From NCBI GenBank assembly GCA_903851035.1, contig CAINND010000037.1, positions 62,001 to 126,000 on the forward strand: a DNA stretch of 64,000 nt, in the 5' to 3' direction. Positions within the stretch are counted from its first letter, which is position 1. The number at the start of each line of letters is the position of its first letter. The stretch comes from an uncultured Acidobacteriota bacterium (lineage in GTDB: Bacteria; Acidobacteriota; Terriglobia; Terriglobales; Acidobacteriaceae). Below are positions 18,066 through 26,660 of the stretch, piece by piece. The position numbers and the translations under genes were made by a program. The notes beneath the pieces were generated by a model. That model was given only the letters and a program-made list of their open reading frames with translations, was not told the origin of the DNA and ran no database searches.

Positions 18066-18959
18066 TTACGGCTTCTTCGGTGTCTCGTCCGGCAAATCTT
18101 TTCCATCGTAGATGGCCCGCGTCGTGCTGCCGAACCTCTTGTAGTTTTCGTACTTCACAATCTGCCGTATGTGAATGTCGCCCAACTGGAAGTGCAGGTT
18201 GTCGTCCACTCTGGTGTAGGTGGGGAACCAGTACTTACCGTCAATCTGTTCGCGCCACGTCGTAAAGCGCGGAAACAGATTCTCCTCGCCGCGCTTGCGC
18301 TGCACCACGTCGGGAACGTTCTTCCCGTATGTCTTCACAATCTGGTAGTCGTGGTCGTCCACCCAGATGCGTCCTTCAAAGTAGCGCTTGCCCTTCTCCA
18401 TCTTCTTTGGCGACAGCTCAAAGACGTAGCAGTTCAGCTCGTCCTCCTGCTGCTGGCCGACGTAGCGCACGTCGTAAAACGGCAGATCGTCGCTGGTCAT
18501 CGTAAACGGCATGCGTTTTTCAATGTCCTCAAAGTCCTCGCGCGTCATCGTCAGCCGCGTCAGCGTGTTCTGCGGCGCGTACTTCACCAGTTGGATGCGA
18601 CGTCCCCGCTCGTCGAACAGCACGTCGGCCACCTGCACGTACTCGCCATCCACGGTGTGGCCCTCCAGGGTCTGCACCTTCACCGTCTGCGTCCAGGTGT
18701 ACTTCTCGCGCGCCACGCTGAACTCTTTTTCCTTGGCCGCAAAGCGCTGCACGACCTCGTCCACGCTGATGCCCTTGGGCGGCACATAGCGGATCGGCCC
18801 CTCACCCTCCTGCGCCACCGCCGCCACGGCCGTCATCATCAGCCCTGCCAGCGCCACCCGGCGCAGAGCAAGTTGTAGAGTGCGGCCCAGCCCGCCATCC
18901 TTATTCAATGTAGTCAACGCGCCCTCGTTCCTCGCACTCATCCGCATGGTCATCATCAT
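18066..18959 (-). CDS. LolA-like outer-membrane-lipoprotein-sorting family protein
   Basis: About 297 residues, exported. A hydrophobic signal stretch (VALAGLMMTAVAAVAQ) lies at about residues 35-50, and the mature part is beta-rich with the segments YTWTQTVKVQTLEGHTVDGE, YFEGRIWVDDHDYQIVKTYG and RQIVKYENYKRFGSTTRAIYD, a pattern of acidobacterial proteins related to the LolA/LolB fold. These bind acyl chains or lipids in the periplasm, but the exact task of this branch is unknown. The true start is uncertain: the ORF begins with a row of Met codons (18959, 18941), and neither has a binding site. It is transcribed toward the HNH gene and divergent from the PLP-binding protein. Confidence 0.7.
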   Translation of the reverse strand: MMMTMRMSARNEGALTTLNKDGGLGRTLQLALRRVALAGLMMTAVAAVAQEGEGPIRYVPPKGISVDEVVQRFAAKEKEFSVAREKYTWTQTVKVQTLEGHTVDGEYVQVADVLFDERGRRIQLVKYAPQNTLTRLTMTREDFEDIEKRMPFTMTSDDLPFYDVRYVGQQQEDELNCYVFELSPKKMEKGKRYFEGRIWVDDHDYQIVKTYGKNVPDVVQRKRGEENLFPRFTTWREQIDGKYWFPTYTRVDDNLHFQLGDIHIRQIVKYENYKRFGSTTRAIYDGKDLPDETPKKP

Positions 18960-19159
18960 CCATTACTCGCGCGCTGTTTCCGTCTGCTGGCAGGCCTTCG
19001 ACGCCGTGGATTCCTGTCTGCCACCGCGCGCCCTCTATTCTGTCACGCCCGCCGCTAACTGCAACCCATCCAACGCCCGCCGCGCAAATTCCCCATCGCG
19101 CCATTCCTTCTTCGGAGCCCGTTCTCAAAACGCCCGCCCGCTCGATTACAATCCTCTGC

Positions 19160-19921
19160 ATGAGCATCGCCCAGCAACTGGCCCAGGTAAAGGAGCGCGT
19201 CGCCCAGGCCGCCCGCGCCGCCAATCGTGCTCCCGAAGATGTCCGCCTCATGGCCGTCAGCAAGACCCACCCACCCGCGGCCATCCTCCAGGCCATCTCC
19301 TGCGGCCAAATACTCTTCGGAGAAAACCGCGTGCAGGAGTGGGAGTCAAAGCGCGAAGAAGTCCTTGCCTCGCCTTTATTGGTCGCCGCGTCCTCCAGTT
19401 CGCCTGCTCCCAAAATCCAGATGCACCTCATCGGCCACCTGCAATCCAACAAAGCCGCCAAGGCCGCCGAGCTCTTTGATGCCATCGATAGCGTCGACAG
19501 CCTGCGCCTCGCCGAGCGCCTCAACCAATCCGCCGCGCGCCTCAACAAAATTCTCAACATCCTCGTCGAGGTCAACGTCGGCGGCGAACTCAGCAAGGCC
19601 GGGCTGGCCCCCACCTCGCCCGAGCTCCTCGCCCTCTTCGACGCCTCCTCGCGCCTCACCCACCTGCGCCTGCTGGGGCTTATGACCGTGCCGCCCTTCA
19701 CCACGGACCCCGCCGGCGCGCGCCCCTACTTCGTGCAGCTTCGCCAGCTGCGCGACCAGCTCCGCCAGCGCACCGGACTGCCCCTGCCCGAGCTTTCCAT
19801 GGGCATGTCGCACGACTTCGAAATCGCCATCCAGGAAGGCTCCACCTGCGTCCGTGTCGGCACCGCCATCTTCGGCCAGCGCGACTATTCTTCGCCAACC
19901 GCTGCGCCCTCGGAGTCATGA
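19160..19921 (+). CDS. yggS: YggS/PROSC-family pyridoxal-phosphate-binding protein
   Basis: A 253-residue single-domain alanine-racemase-like barrel that carries PLP and helps keep B6 vitamers and amino-acid pools in balance. Lys35 in MAVSKTHPP is the Schiff-base lysine; FGENRVQEW, HLIGHLQSNKA and LSMGMSHDFEIAIQEGSTCV followed by RVGTAIFG are the family signatures, the last binding the phosphate. The start at 19160 lies 13 bases past a weak purine run. Its stop overlaps the next start by four bases (ATGA), and the coupling to a DUF167 protein is the arrangement seen in many bacteria as yggS-yggU. Confidence 0.96.
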   Translation: MSIAQQLAQVKERVAQAARAANRAPEDVRLMAVSKTHPPAAILQAISCGQILFGENRVQEWESKREEVLASPLLVAASSSSPAPKIQMHLIGHLQSNKAAKAAELFDAIDSVDSLRLAERLNQSAARLNKILNILVEVNVGGELSKAGLAPTSPELLALFDASSRLTHLRLLGLMTVPPFTTDPAGARPYFVQLRQLRDQLRQRTGLPLPELSMGMSHDFEIAIQEGSTCVRVGTAIFGQRDYSSPTAAPSES

Positions 19922-20214
19922 CCATGCCCGTTGACCTTCGCGCCACCAAGGACGGAGTGCAGTTCGCCCTGCGCGTGCAGCCCCGCGCCAGCCGCACCGC
20001 CCTCGCGGGCACCATAGGCGAGGCCATCAAGCTGGCCATCACCGCTCCGCCCGTTGAAGGCAAGGCCAACCAGGCGGTCGTGGACTTCTTCGCCAAGCTC
20101 TTCGGCGTCAGCAAATCATCGGTAGAAATCGTCAGCGGAGAAACCGGCCGCAACAAACTCGTCCGCGTCCGCGGCATCACCCTCGAACAGGCCCGCCACG
20201 CCCTCGACGTCTGA
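19918..20214 (+). CDS. DUF167 (YggU) family protein
   Basis: A 98-residue protein of the DUF167 family. VQFALRVQPRASRTAL, ITAPPVEGKANQAVVDFFAK and VSKSSVEIVSGETGRNKLVR are the conserved blocks in the usual order. The fold is a small alpha/beta domain, cytoplasmic; its function is not established. It is translationally coupled to yggS by ATGA. The transcript ends without an obvious terminator, but REP-like hairpins begin 17 bases past the stop and may end or protect the message. Confidence 0.93.
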   Translation: MTMPVDLRATKDGVQFALRVQPRASRTALAGTIGEAIKLAITAPPVEGKANQAVVDFFAKLFGVSKSSVEIVSGETGRNKLVRVRGITLEQARHALDV

Positions 20215-20230
20215 ATTCTTATTGGCAGCT

Positions 20231-20420
20231 GGGTGCCCCATCCTAGCCGTAGTTGCTAGGGTGGGGAAGTTGCTTTTGCATTTGTTCTTGTTTTTGAAGT
20301 GTTATCCTGAGCGCAGCGAAGGACCCCCGCGCGGCTGACACCATCAGTGCCGCTCCAGGTCACCGATCACAAATTTACGGGTGCCCCATCTCTGGGCTGC
20401 ATTTGGCCCGACGTGGAAGG
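20231..20420 (+). repeat. REP-like hairpins and conserved 27-base block
   Basis: The first hairpin (20231-20272) is GGGTGCCCCA, inner stem TCCTAGC/GCTAGGG with loop CGTAGTT, and TGGGG. A T-rich spacer follows, then the block TGTTATCCTGAGCGCAGCGA with GAAGGACCC (20300-20326), then a shared stretch GGCTGACACCATCAGTGCCG, and a second, more diverged hairpin from about 20378. The same order of parts recurs at 21.5 and 24.4 kb. Confidence 0.8.
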
Positions 20421-20437
20421 CAGAGACGCCTGGTTAC

Positions 20438-21265
20438 TCAGTACTCTGTCTCAGTTTTATCCGATGGCGGCTGCAGGAAGCTGTCAATACACTGGGACAA
20501 CTGCGAGTCCACTTCGTCTGCAATCAGCATAACGTCGGGCAGCACACGGCTGAAGTCAACGCCATTGAGGTTGCGCTGGATCGTCTCAAAGATGCTGACT
20601 TGGAGGATGCGCGATTCCTGAATAATGAGCGCCGCGCTGTAGCCCTGCCGTTTACGAACAACTCCATGGGCCACGGCCGCCGGAGAATGGAGCGCCGCGG
20701 CTTCAATCTCACGGGTCTTGCGGAGGCGCGTAACGATGTTCCCGACTATCTCAGGCACAAAGCTCGTGCGGTCAGCGGTAGAAAGCTGAATCGCGGCAAG
20801 CTCCTCATTTTGCTCTACGCGCCACAGCCACCGCTCAACCGTGGTGCCCACTTCGCGCTCCAGGATGCTGGCGACGGTTTCCTTCGTTAGCGTTGCCCTG
20901 GGCACTCTGTCGTTGTTCTTGCTGTGAATCATTTCAGAGAGTGCCCTGATGCCAATCGGCTTGGAGAGAACGCGATCCGCATCAAGAGCGATGGAGTCCA
21001 TGGCCCTTTCCACGTCGGGGAAACCGCTCACGATGATGGTCTGCGCGTTGGGATGGACATGGCGCATGGCGGTGACAAGCCCGAAGCCGTCTCCCGCATC
21101 CGGTAAATGAAGGTCCGTTACCAGTACGTCAAATTTTTGAGAAACAATTTGCTGGAGTGCATCTTTGACGCTGCCCGCCGCTACAACTTCAAACCCCATC
21201 AGTGCCAGTCCCTCTTCAATCGAAGCGCGGACATGGTCATCATCATCAACTAATAGAATTCTCAT
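20438..21265 (-). CDS. Response regulator with RsbRD-like helical C-terminal domain
   Basis: A 275-residue cytoplasmic protein. Residues 1-115 are a CheY-like receiver: RILLVDDDDHVRASIEEGL gives the acidic pocket, FDVLVTDLHLPD the phospho-Asp, and KPI the conserved Lys. There is no DNA-binding domain. Residues 125-275 are helical (VASILEREVGTTVERWLWRV ... VPEIVGNIVTRLR) and resemble the N-terminal domain of RsbR co-antagonists and some sensor kinases, so it may work through protein contact. ATG at 21265 has GGAG upstream; a longer frame to 21313 lacks one. No kinase gene is adjacent, and hairpin repeats lie on both sides. Confidence 0.8.
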   Translation of the reverse strand: MRILLVDDDDHVRASIEEGLALMGFEVVAAGSVKDALQQIVSQKFDVLVTDLHLPDAGDGFGLVTAMRHVHPNAQTIIVSGFPDVERAMDSIALDADRVLSKPIGIRALSEMIHSKNNDRVPRATLTKETVASILEREVGTTVERWLWRVEQNEELAAIQLSTADRTSFVPEIVGNIVTRLRKTREIEAAALHSPAAVAHGVVRKRQGYSAALIIQESRILQVSIFETIQRNLNGVDFSRVLPDVMLIADEVDSQLSQCIDSFLQPPSDKTETEY

Positions 21266-21486
21266 ATTGTCTCCGGGCGATCTCGAAATTTCATCTCCCG
21301 TGACCTCATACATGGCGACAGATTTATTGAGTCCATAGCACGTTTATCTGGCCCATAGCGCGAACAACGTGAACCCGGCATTTTTTCCTATCCATCACCT
21401 ATATCAGACACCTGTGAATATCCATAATCAAATCTAAATGGGTGACAAAAAGGCAGTTGTCTCACTTCTGGAATCTTCATATTTAA

Positions 21487-21830
21487 GGCACGGGTGCCCT
21501 ATGTCTGGCCTGCATTTGGCCAGCCGTGGGAGACAGCCAAGCCGGGTGCCCCATCCTTCCGCCTTCTGTTGGCGTAGGGTGGGGTAGTTGCCTTTGCCTT
21601 TGCTCTTGCTCTTGATGTTGTCTTTGCTCTTGAAGTGTCATCCTGAGCGCAGCGAAGGACCCCCGCGCGGCTGACACAATCAGTGCCGCTCCAGGTCACC
21701 AATCAAGAATTGCCGGGTGCCTTATCCTGGCCGTAGTTGCCAGGGTGGGGTAGTTGACGTTGCCTTTGCTCTTGTTCCTGAACTGTCATCCCGAGCGAAG
21801 TCGAGGGACCCCTATCCCATCCGTTACACC
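21487..21830 (+). repeat. REP-like hairpin cluster
   Basis: Three hairpins: 21490-21525 (diverged, GTCTGGCC/GGCCAGCC), 21544-21590 (TCCTTCCGCC/GGCGTAGGG) and 21715-21756 (TCCTGGC/GCCAGGG). Between the last two are the block TGTCATCCTGAGCG...GAAGGACCC (21636) and the shared GCGGCTGACACAATCAGTGC stretch. A variant of the block with CCGAGCGAAGTCGAGGGACC follows at 21784. It lies upstream of the symporter gene. The part 21266-21486, upstream of the response regulator, shows nothing recognisable. Confidence 0.8.
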
Positions 21831-21893
21831 CCATCCCCACCCGATTCCCTGTAAACTAAATCCCATCGGATTCCCGCCTCTTCAGGAGCGCAG

Positions 21894-23366
21894 ATGTTGA
21901 ATCTTTACGCCGTGGTCCTCACGGTCATCGTGGTAGCTCTGCTCACCGTCAGCCTGTGGCAGGTGCGCAAGGTGCACACCAAGGCGGACTACCTTGTCGC
22001 CGGGCGTTCTCTCCCGGCCTACGTTCTGGTCTTCACTCTTTTGTCTTCTTGGATCGGTGCCGGCTCGCTCTTTGCCGGGGCGGAGAACGCATTCCGCAAC
22101 GGCTTTGCCGCCCTCTGGCAGCCCGCCGGAGGCTGGCTCGGCCTGCTCATCATCTTTTTTGTCGCGCCCCGCGCTCGCAAGTTCGCCCAGTTCACCATTC
22201 CAGATCTGCTCGAGGCGCGCTACAACACCGCCGCTCGCATCCTCGGCACCATCGCCATTTTGTTTGCGTACACGGCCATCACCAGCTACCAGTTCCGCGC
22301 CGGAGGTGACATCCTCCACCTCATCTTTCCCGACGTCGCCAAGGCGCAGGGCACCATCATCATCGCCATCTTCGTCGTCGTCTTCACCGCCCTCGCCGGC
22401 ATGGCCAGCGTGGCTTACATGGATGTCTTCATCGGCGTGTTGATTACCGTCACCGGCTTCATCGCCCTGCCCGCCATCTTCCATCAGGTCGGCGGCTGGG
22501 CCGGATTGCACCAGGTCCTGCCCGCCACGCACTTCACCCTCTTCGGCGAATGGGGCCTCGCTCCCGGCCAGTGTGGACGCAATCGCCACGAGGCCCTCAT
22601 CAAGGCCATGGAATACTTCCTGCCGACCTTTCTTCTCATGATCGGCAACCAGAGCATGTACCAGAAATTTTTCTCCGCCAAAACCGAGCGCGATGCCAGC
22701 GTCGCCGTCGTCGGCTGGGTCTTCGGCACCGTCGTTCTTGAGACGCTCATCGTCTCGCTCGCCGTCGTCGGCTCGGCCTTGTATTTCCATTCGCCGCTCG
22801 CCACGGCCGACTTCGCACCGCGCGAAATCATCCCCTTCACCGCCCGCCACTTCCTCCCCGCCGGTGTCGGAGCGCTTCTCATGGGCGCCGTCTTCGCCAA
22901 GGTCATCAGCACGGCCAACAACTATCTCTTCTCGCCCGCGACGAATCTCATCAACGACGTTTACACCCGCTTCCTGCGCCCCAACGCCAGCCAAAAGAAT
23001 GTCCTTCTGGTCTCGCGCTTTCTCGTCGTCGGACTCGGAGCCTGGGCCCTGTTGCAGGCCATCCAGTTGACCAGCGTCCTGGCCAAGGCCATGTACGCCT
23101 ACACCATCTACTCCGCCGCCATCACGCCCACCGTCATGGCAGCCTTCTTCTGGCCGCGCGCCACCAAGCAAGGTGCCGTCGCCTGCCTCCTCAGCGGCAC
23201 CGCCATCACCGTCGCATGGGACGCCCTCAAGCTCCACCTGCCGCGCCTCATCGGCGAGCGCGACGCCATCTTCCCGGCGCTCATCGTCAGCCTTGTTGCG
23301 CTCGTCGCGGTCAGCCTGCTCACCCCGCCGCCGCCCAAGGAGCAGATCGCCCAGTTCTACGAGTAG
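21894..23366 (+). CDS. Sodium:solute symporter family protein
   Basis: A 490-residue inner-membrane carrier with about 13 hydrophobic segments, the usual size of the SSS family. The conserved entry is ADYLVAGRSLPAYVLVFTLL and SSWIGAGSLFAGAENAF, with the family GRS and the Na-site helix; GVGALLMGAVFAKVISTANN around residue 320 is the conserved helix 8 region. Substrate cannot be told: sugars, proline, pantothenate and short acids are all carried by relatives. It starts at 21894 after TCAGGAGCGCAG, a good binding site. A secreted-protein gene follows by 56 bases and could share the transcript. Confidence 0.92.
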   Translation: MLNLYAVVLTVIVVALLTVSLWQVRKVHTKADYLVAGRSLPAYVLVFTLLSSWIGAGSLFAGAENAFRNGFAALWQPAGGWLGLLIIFFVAPRARKFAQFTIPDLLEARYNTAARILGTIAILFAYTAITSYQFRAGGDILHLIFPDVAKAQGTIIIAIFVVVFTALAGMASVAYMDVFIGVLITVTGFIALPAIFHQVGGWAGLHQVLPATHFTLFGEWGLAPGQCGRNRHEALIKAMEYFLPTFLLMIGNQSMYQKFFSAKTERDASVAVVGWVFGTVVLETLIVSLAVVGSALYFHSPLATADFAPREIIPFTARHFLPAGVGALLMGAVFAKVISTANNYLFSPATNLINDVYTRFLRPNASQKNVLLVSRFLVVGLGAWALLQAIQLTSVLAKAMYAYTIYSAAITPTVMAAFFWPRATKQGAVACLLSGTAITVAWDALKLHLPRLIGERDAIFPALIVSLVALVAVSLLTPPPPKEQIAQFYE

Positions 23367-23422
23367 AGGTTTGTGAGTAAAGTATTCGTATCAGCAGTGC
23401 CCTATATAAGGAGTGGCCATTT

Positions 23423-24247
23423 ATGATTCGGCCCATGCGTTCTGCCATCCTCGCCGCCACCGCTTGCCTCTCGTTCGGCCTCTGCTCGGCTGCGCAGGAT
23501 GCTCCGCCCGCCGCCACTCCCGCCGCCACCGCGCCCACCGCCAAGCCCGCCTGGCCGGATACCATCCAGGTCCAGCGCCCCGGCAAGCCCGTCACCTACG
23601 CCGACATGAACGGCTCGGCCCCCGAGGCCACCGGCACCAAAAAGCATCCCAACCATCGCGTGCCTCCCACCTGGAGCGCCTTCTACAACGCCGACAAGGG
23701 CGCTCTGCCAGACACCTCCACCTGGCGCGTGCTGCACAGCGCCCGCAACCTCGTCGTCAGCCTCGCCCCCGGCGCCGATTGGAGCCATTACTCCAAGGTG
23801 CAGCCCGGCCTCGCCCGCTACACCGGCACGGAAAATGACCTCACGCCCCGTCAGATCGCCAACGTCACCGATCTTTTGCAATCGCAGTTGGAAAAGAAGT
23901 TGCCCAAGGCGCGCCTCGGCACTCCTTCCACGGCCACCGGAACCCTGCAGGTGGACGTCGACCTCACCGACGCCATCGTCAACGATCCCTCCGGCATTGC
24001 CGGCATCGCCGTCAGCATGGCTCCCGCGCGCGAGTGGCGCAGCCAGGTCGTCGCCTGGGTGTGGGACGCGCAGACCCACCAGCCCGTCGCCTGCATTCGC
24101 CTCATCGCCGCCGACGATGCCTACGAAGTCGTCTGGGGCCTGCGTCCCACCGGACGCCTCCGCGCCGCTCTCCGCGCCCAAACCGATCTCCTCGCCGATA
24201 CCCTCGCCCACATCCAGCACAAACTTTCGACGACGCCTGCAAATTAG
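23423..24247 (+). CDS. Secreted protein, DUF3313-like
   Basis: A 274-residue protein with a signal peptide (ILAATACLSFGLCSAAQ) and an Ala/Pro-rich linker up to residue 55. The mature domain has WSHYSKVQPGLARYTG, then LQVDVDLTDAIVNDPSG, and a pattern of beta strands with VVAWVWDAQTHQPVACIRLI. This recalls the DUF3313 lipoproteins, which share the DYSKLKPG motif, but there is no lipobox Cys and the match is weak. A Met four codons in is an alternative start. It is followed by the densest REP-like region of the window. Confidence 0.65.
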   Translation: MIRPMRSAILAATACLSFGLCSAAQDAPPAATPAATAPTAKPAWPDTIQVQRPGKPVTYADMNGSAPEATGTKKHPNHRVPPTWSAFYNADKGALPDTSTWRVLHSARNLVVSLAPGADWSHYSKVQPGLARYTGTENDLTPRQIANVTDLLQSQLEKKLPKARLGTPSTATGTLQVDVDLTDAIVNDPSGIAGIAVSMAPAREWRSQVVAWVWDAQTHQPVACIRLIAADDAYEVVWGLRPTGRLRAALRAQTDLLADTLAHIQHKLSTTPAN

Positions 24248-24274
24248 CCGGCGCCCCATTTCTCATAAGTAGCC

Positions 24275-24399
24275 GGGTGCCCCATTCAAGCCTTCTGTCG
24301 GCTTGAGTGGGGCAGTTGCATCAGATTTTGTTTTCGTCTTTGATCTTGCATTTGCGCGGGTGCCCCACCCTAGCCGTAGTTGCTAGGGTGGGGTAGTTG
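24275..24399 (+). repeat. Two REP-like hairpins with different inner stems
   Basis: 24275-24316: CCCCATTCAAGCC / GGCTTGAGTGGGG with loop TTCTGTC. 24358-24399: CCCCACCCTAGC / GCTAGGGTGGGG with loop CGTAGTT, a perfect 12-pair stem. Both are framed by GGGTG and AGTTG. Confidence 0.85.
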
Positions 24400-24419
24400 A
24401 CGTTGCCTTTGCTCTTGCC

Positions 24420-24985
24420 GGGTGCCCCATCCTTCCGCCCTCTTTTGGCGGAGGGTGGGGTAGTTGCCTTTGCCTTTGCTCTTGTCTTTGTTTTTGTTTT
24501 TGAAGTGTCATCCTGAGCGCAGTGAAGGACCCAAGCACGGCCGACACTAGCCATGTCGCGCCAGGTCACCAATAAGAAATTGCGCGGGTGCCCCATCCTT
24601 CCGCCTCTTTTGGCGGAGGGTGGGGTAGTCGACTTTGCCTTTGCTCTTGTCTTTGTTTTTGTTTTTGAAGTGTCATCCTGAGCGCAGCGAAGGACCCAAG
24701 CACGGCTGACACTAGCCATGTCTCGCCAGGTCATCAACAAGAAATTGCGCGGGTGCCCCATCCTTCCGCCTTCTTTTGGCGGAGGGTGGGGTAGTTGCCT
24801 TTGCCTTTGCTCTTGTCTTTGTTTTTGTTTTTGAAGTGTCATCCTGAGCGCAGCGTAGGACCCAAGCACGGCTGACACTAGCCATGTCGCGCCAGGTCAC
24901 CAATAAGAAATTGCGCGGGTGCCCCATCCTTCCGCCTTCTTTTGGCGGAGGGTGGGGTAGTCGCCTTTGCCTTTGCTCTTGCTCT
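24420..24985 (+). repeat. 166-base tandem repeat array built on REP hairpins
   Basis: Units start at 24420, 24586, 24751 and 24917, periods of 166, 165 and 166 bases; the fourth is partial. Each unit holds a hairpin (CCCCATCCTTCCGCC / GGCGGAGGGTGGGG), a pyrimidine-rich tract of TTGCCTTTGCTCTTG type, the block TGTCATCCTGAGCG...GGACCC, and a spacer with ACACTAGCCATGTCGCGCCA ending AAGAAATTGCGC. Copies differ at few positions, so the expansion is recent. It runs up to within 50 bases of the AlkD-like gene. Confidence 0.9.
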
Positions 24986-25033
24986 TCGCCGTACCCACCC
25001 AACATCTTCCCCTTCGCCCGCCTCTGTGTTTCA

Positions 25034-25786
25034 ATGTCGGGCATGGCAAAGCCCGCCGCCTACATCGCCGACCACCTCCGCCATGTGCTCATCAACGGAG
25101 CCAGCGCGCCGCACACCGCCGAGGTCGAGTGGTTCTTCAAACAGGAAATCCAGTCCCGCGGCTGGTACACCGGAGAGCTCCGCAAACTCGCCCGCCGCTT
25201 CTGCCGCGTCATCCTGCACGATGCCTCGCTCGACTACCTCGTCCAGGTCGCCGACCAGCTCTTCCAGGGCAACGTGTTGGAAGAAAAAGTCCTCGCCGTG
25301 CTGCTCCTCCAGCCGCACGCCGCCAAGTGCACGCCCGCGCACTTCGAACTCTTCTGCTCATGGCTGGATCGCGTCAGCACCTGGGCAGATCACGACGGCC
25401 TCGTGCAATACCTCATCGGCCCCATGATCGTCCTCGACCCTTCGCGCCGCCGCCGCGTGTACGAGTGGGCGGCCTCACCCGACCGCTGGCACCGCCGCGC
25501 CTCGGCCGTCGCCCTGCTGCGCGGCACTAACCTCGGACTCTTCTACCCCGACGTCCGCCGCATCACCAAACTGCTTCTCCACGACGAAGACCTCATGGTG
25601 CAGAAGGGACTCGGCTGGCTGCTGCGCGAAACCGTCCGCTTCGATAACCAGGCCACCATGCCGCTGCTGATGTCCATCCGCAAGACAGCGCCCAGACTCG
25701 TCCTCCGCACCGCCTGCGAGCGCCTGGCCCCCACTCTGCGCGAAAAAGTAATGCAGCGCGAAGCCAAGACCATAAAAGAAAAATGA
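25034..25786 (+). CDS. DNA alkylation repair (AlkD-like HEAT-repeat) protein
   Basis: About 250 residues of helical repeats. WYTGELRKLARRFCR, VLEEKVLAVLLLQPHA, STWADHDGLVQYLIG and RWHRRASAVALLRGTN are the stacked HEAT-like units of the AlkC/AlkD DNA glycosylases, including the W-D pair that contacts alkylated bases in AlkD. It probably removes bulky or charged alkyl purines. The frame runs upstream into the tandem repeats, but that part is translated repeat; I start at ATG 25034 (MSGMAKPAAYIADHLR), or 25043. It overlaps the next gene by four bases, ATGA. Confidence 0.82.
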   Translation: MSGMAKPAAYIADHLRHVLINGASAPHTAEVEWFFKQEIQSRGWYTGELRKLARRFCRVILHDASLDYLVQVADQLFQGNVLEEKVLAVLLLQPHAAKCTPAHFELFCSWLDRVSTWADHDGLVQYLIGPMIVLDPSRRRRVYEWAASPDRWHRRASAVALLRGTNLGLFYPDVRRITKLLLHDEDLMVQKGLGWLLRETVRFDNQATMPLLMSIRKTAPRLVLRTACERLAPTLREKVMQREAKTIKEK

Positions 25787-26430
25787 GAAAAATAAAACTA
25801 TTCGCGTGCGCAGTTCTCTTGATGTTTATGTCGGCAGCTTCCTTAATAGCGCAGCATGTGAGTGGGACACCCGCTTCTCCGACCAGAGCTAAGCAGGTCG
25901 TGGAAGAATTCTGGACCCTTGAGACCTCGGGGAAGCTATTGACGGAGGATGGATGGAAAAGCGCCTGCAAGTATTACAAACAACCAGCTGGCGCAAGAGT
26001 TCGCAATTGGTCAATTATTGTTATTGCGCCTGACTGGTCGGTATGGCCGCCATACATCAGCGGCAATGCTGCTAGCGTCATAATTGGTTTAGAAATAATT
26101 GGGAAAGTGGATTCCCAGATGAACTTCAGCCCTCACCGGTCTGAAGCTGTCAAAGAAGGAGTTCAGTACGCGGTAGCCTTAACGAGGGAATCGTGCAGTC
26201 TTGGGCAGAATGGAAAACAGGTACCCAACGTCGCGGCCACTCCGGATTGGCGCCTCGACCGCCCATTGGGTACAGCCAATATGTATCTCAGCTTAGACGC
26301 CGCACTTCGCTATGTGGCGGGGGTCCACGAGCGGTCTCCTGAAGGCACGTTGAAAGGCAACGCTTCCGCAACGCTTCGCCGCCTTCAACGGTGGAACAAG
26401 ACAAGCTCACGACCCAGGCAACCGAATTAA
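25783..26430 (+). CDS. Secreted hypothetical protein coupled to the AlkD-like gene
   Basis: A 215-residue protein with a signal peptide (MRKIKLFACAVLLMFMSAAS, cleaved near IAQ). The mature part begins TPASPTRAKQVVEEFWTLET, a helix like those before NTF2-like domains, and contains WKSACKYYKQPAGARVRNW and a long beta-rich middle. I do not recognise a family. Base composition is clearly less GC-rich than its neighbour, and the gene sits between two repeat regions, so it may be a recent arrival despite the ATGA overlap with the AlkD-like gene. Confidence 0.6.
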   Translation: MRKIKLFACAVLLMFMSAASLIAQHVSGTPASPTRAKQVVEEFWTLETSGKLLTEDGWKSACKYYKQPAGARVRNWSIIVIAPDWSVWPPYISGNAASVIIGLEIIGKVDSQMNFSPHRSEAVKEGVQYAVALTRESCSLGQNGKQVPNVAATPDWRLDRPLGTANMYLSLDAALRYVAGVHERSPEGTLKGNASATLRRLQRWNKTSSRPRQPN

Positions 26431-26475
26431 CAGAGAGCTGGGTGGGGGCTGGCCCATCCTTTCCAGTACAACTCA

Positions 26476-26605
26476 CCGGGGATGCCCCACCCTTGTCGCG
26501 GATTCTTGCGACAGGGTGGGATGAGGGCGTGGCCGGGTGCCCCACCTTCGCCGCCGCAGTTGCCGGGTGCCCCACCTTCGCCGCCGCTGTTGCGGCTAAG
26601 GTGGG
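26476..26605 (+). repeat. REP-like hairpins with other inner stems
   Basis: 26476-26520: CCCACCCTTGTCGC / GCGACAGGGTGGG with one bulge. 26534-26605: two GGGTGCCCCACCTTCGCCGC copies in a row, of which the second pairs with GCGGCTAAGGTGGG. The first of the two seems to have lost its right arm. Confidence 0.75.
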
Positions 26606-26660
26606 AATCAGTCCGCTCCACCTCAGAGGGTTTTGCTCTTGATTTTGATTTTGTTTGAAG

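Noticed and set aside
24420-24985. CRISPR array
   Set aside because: The 166-base period is far too long, spacers are nearly identical, and the repeat contains REP hairpins; there are no cas genes.
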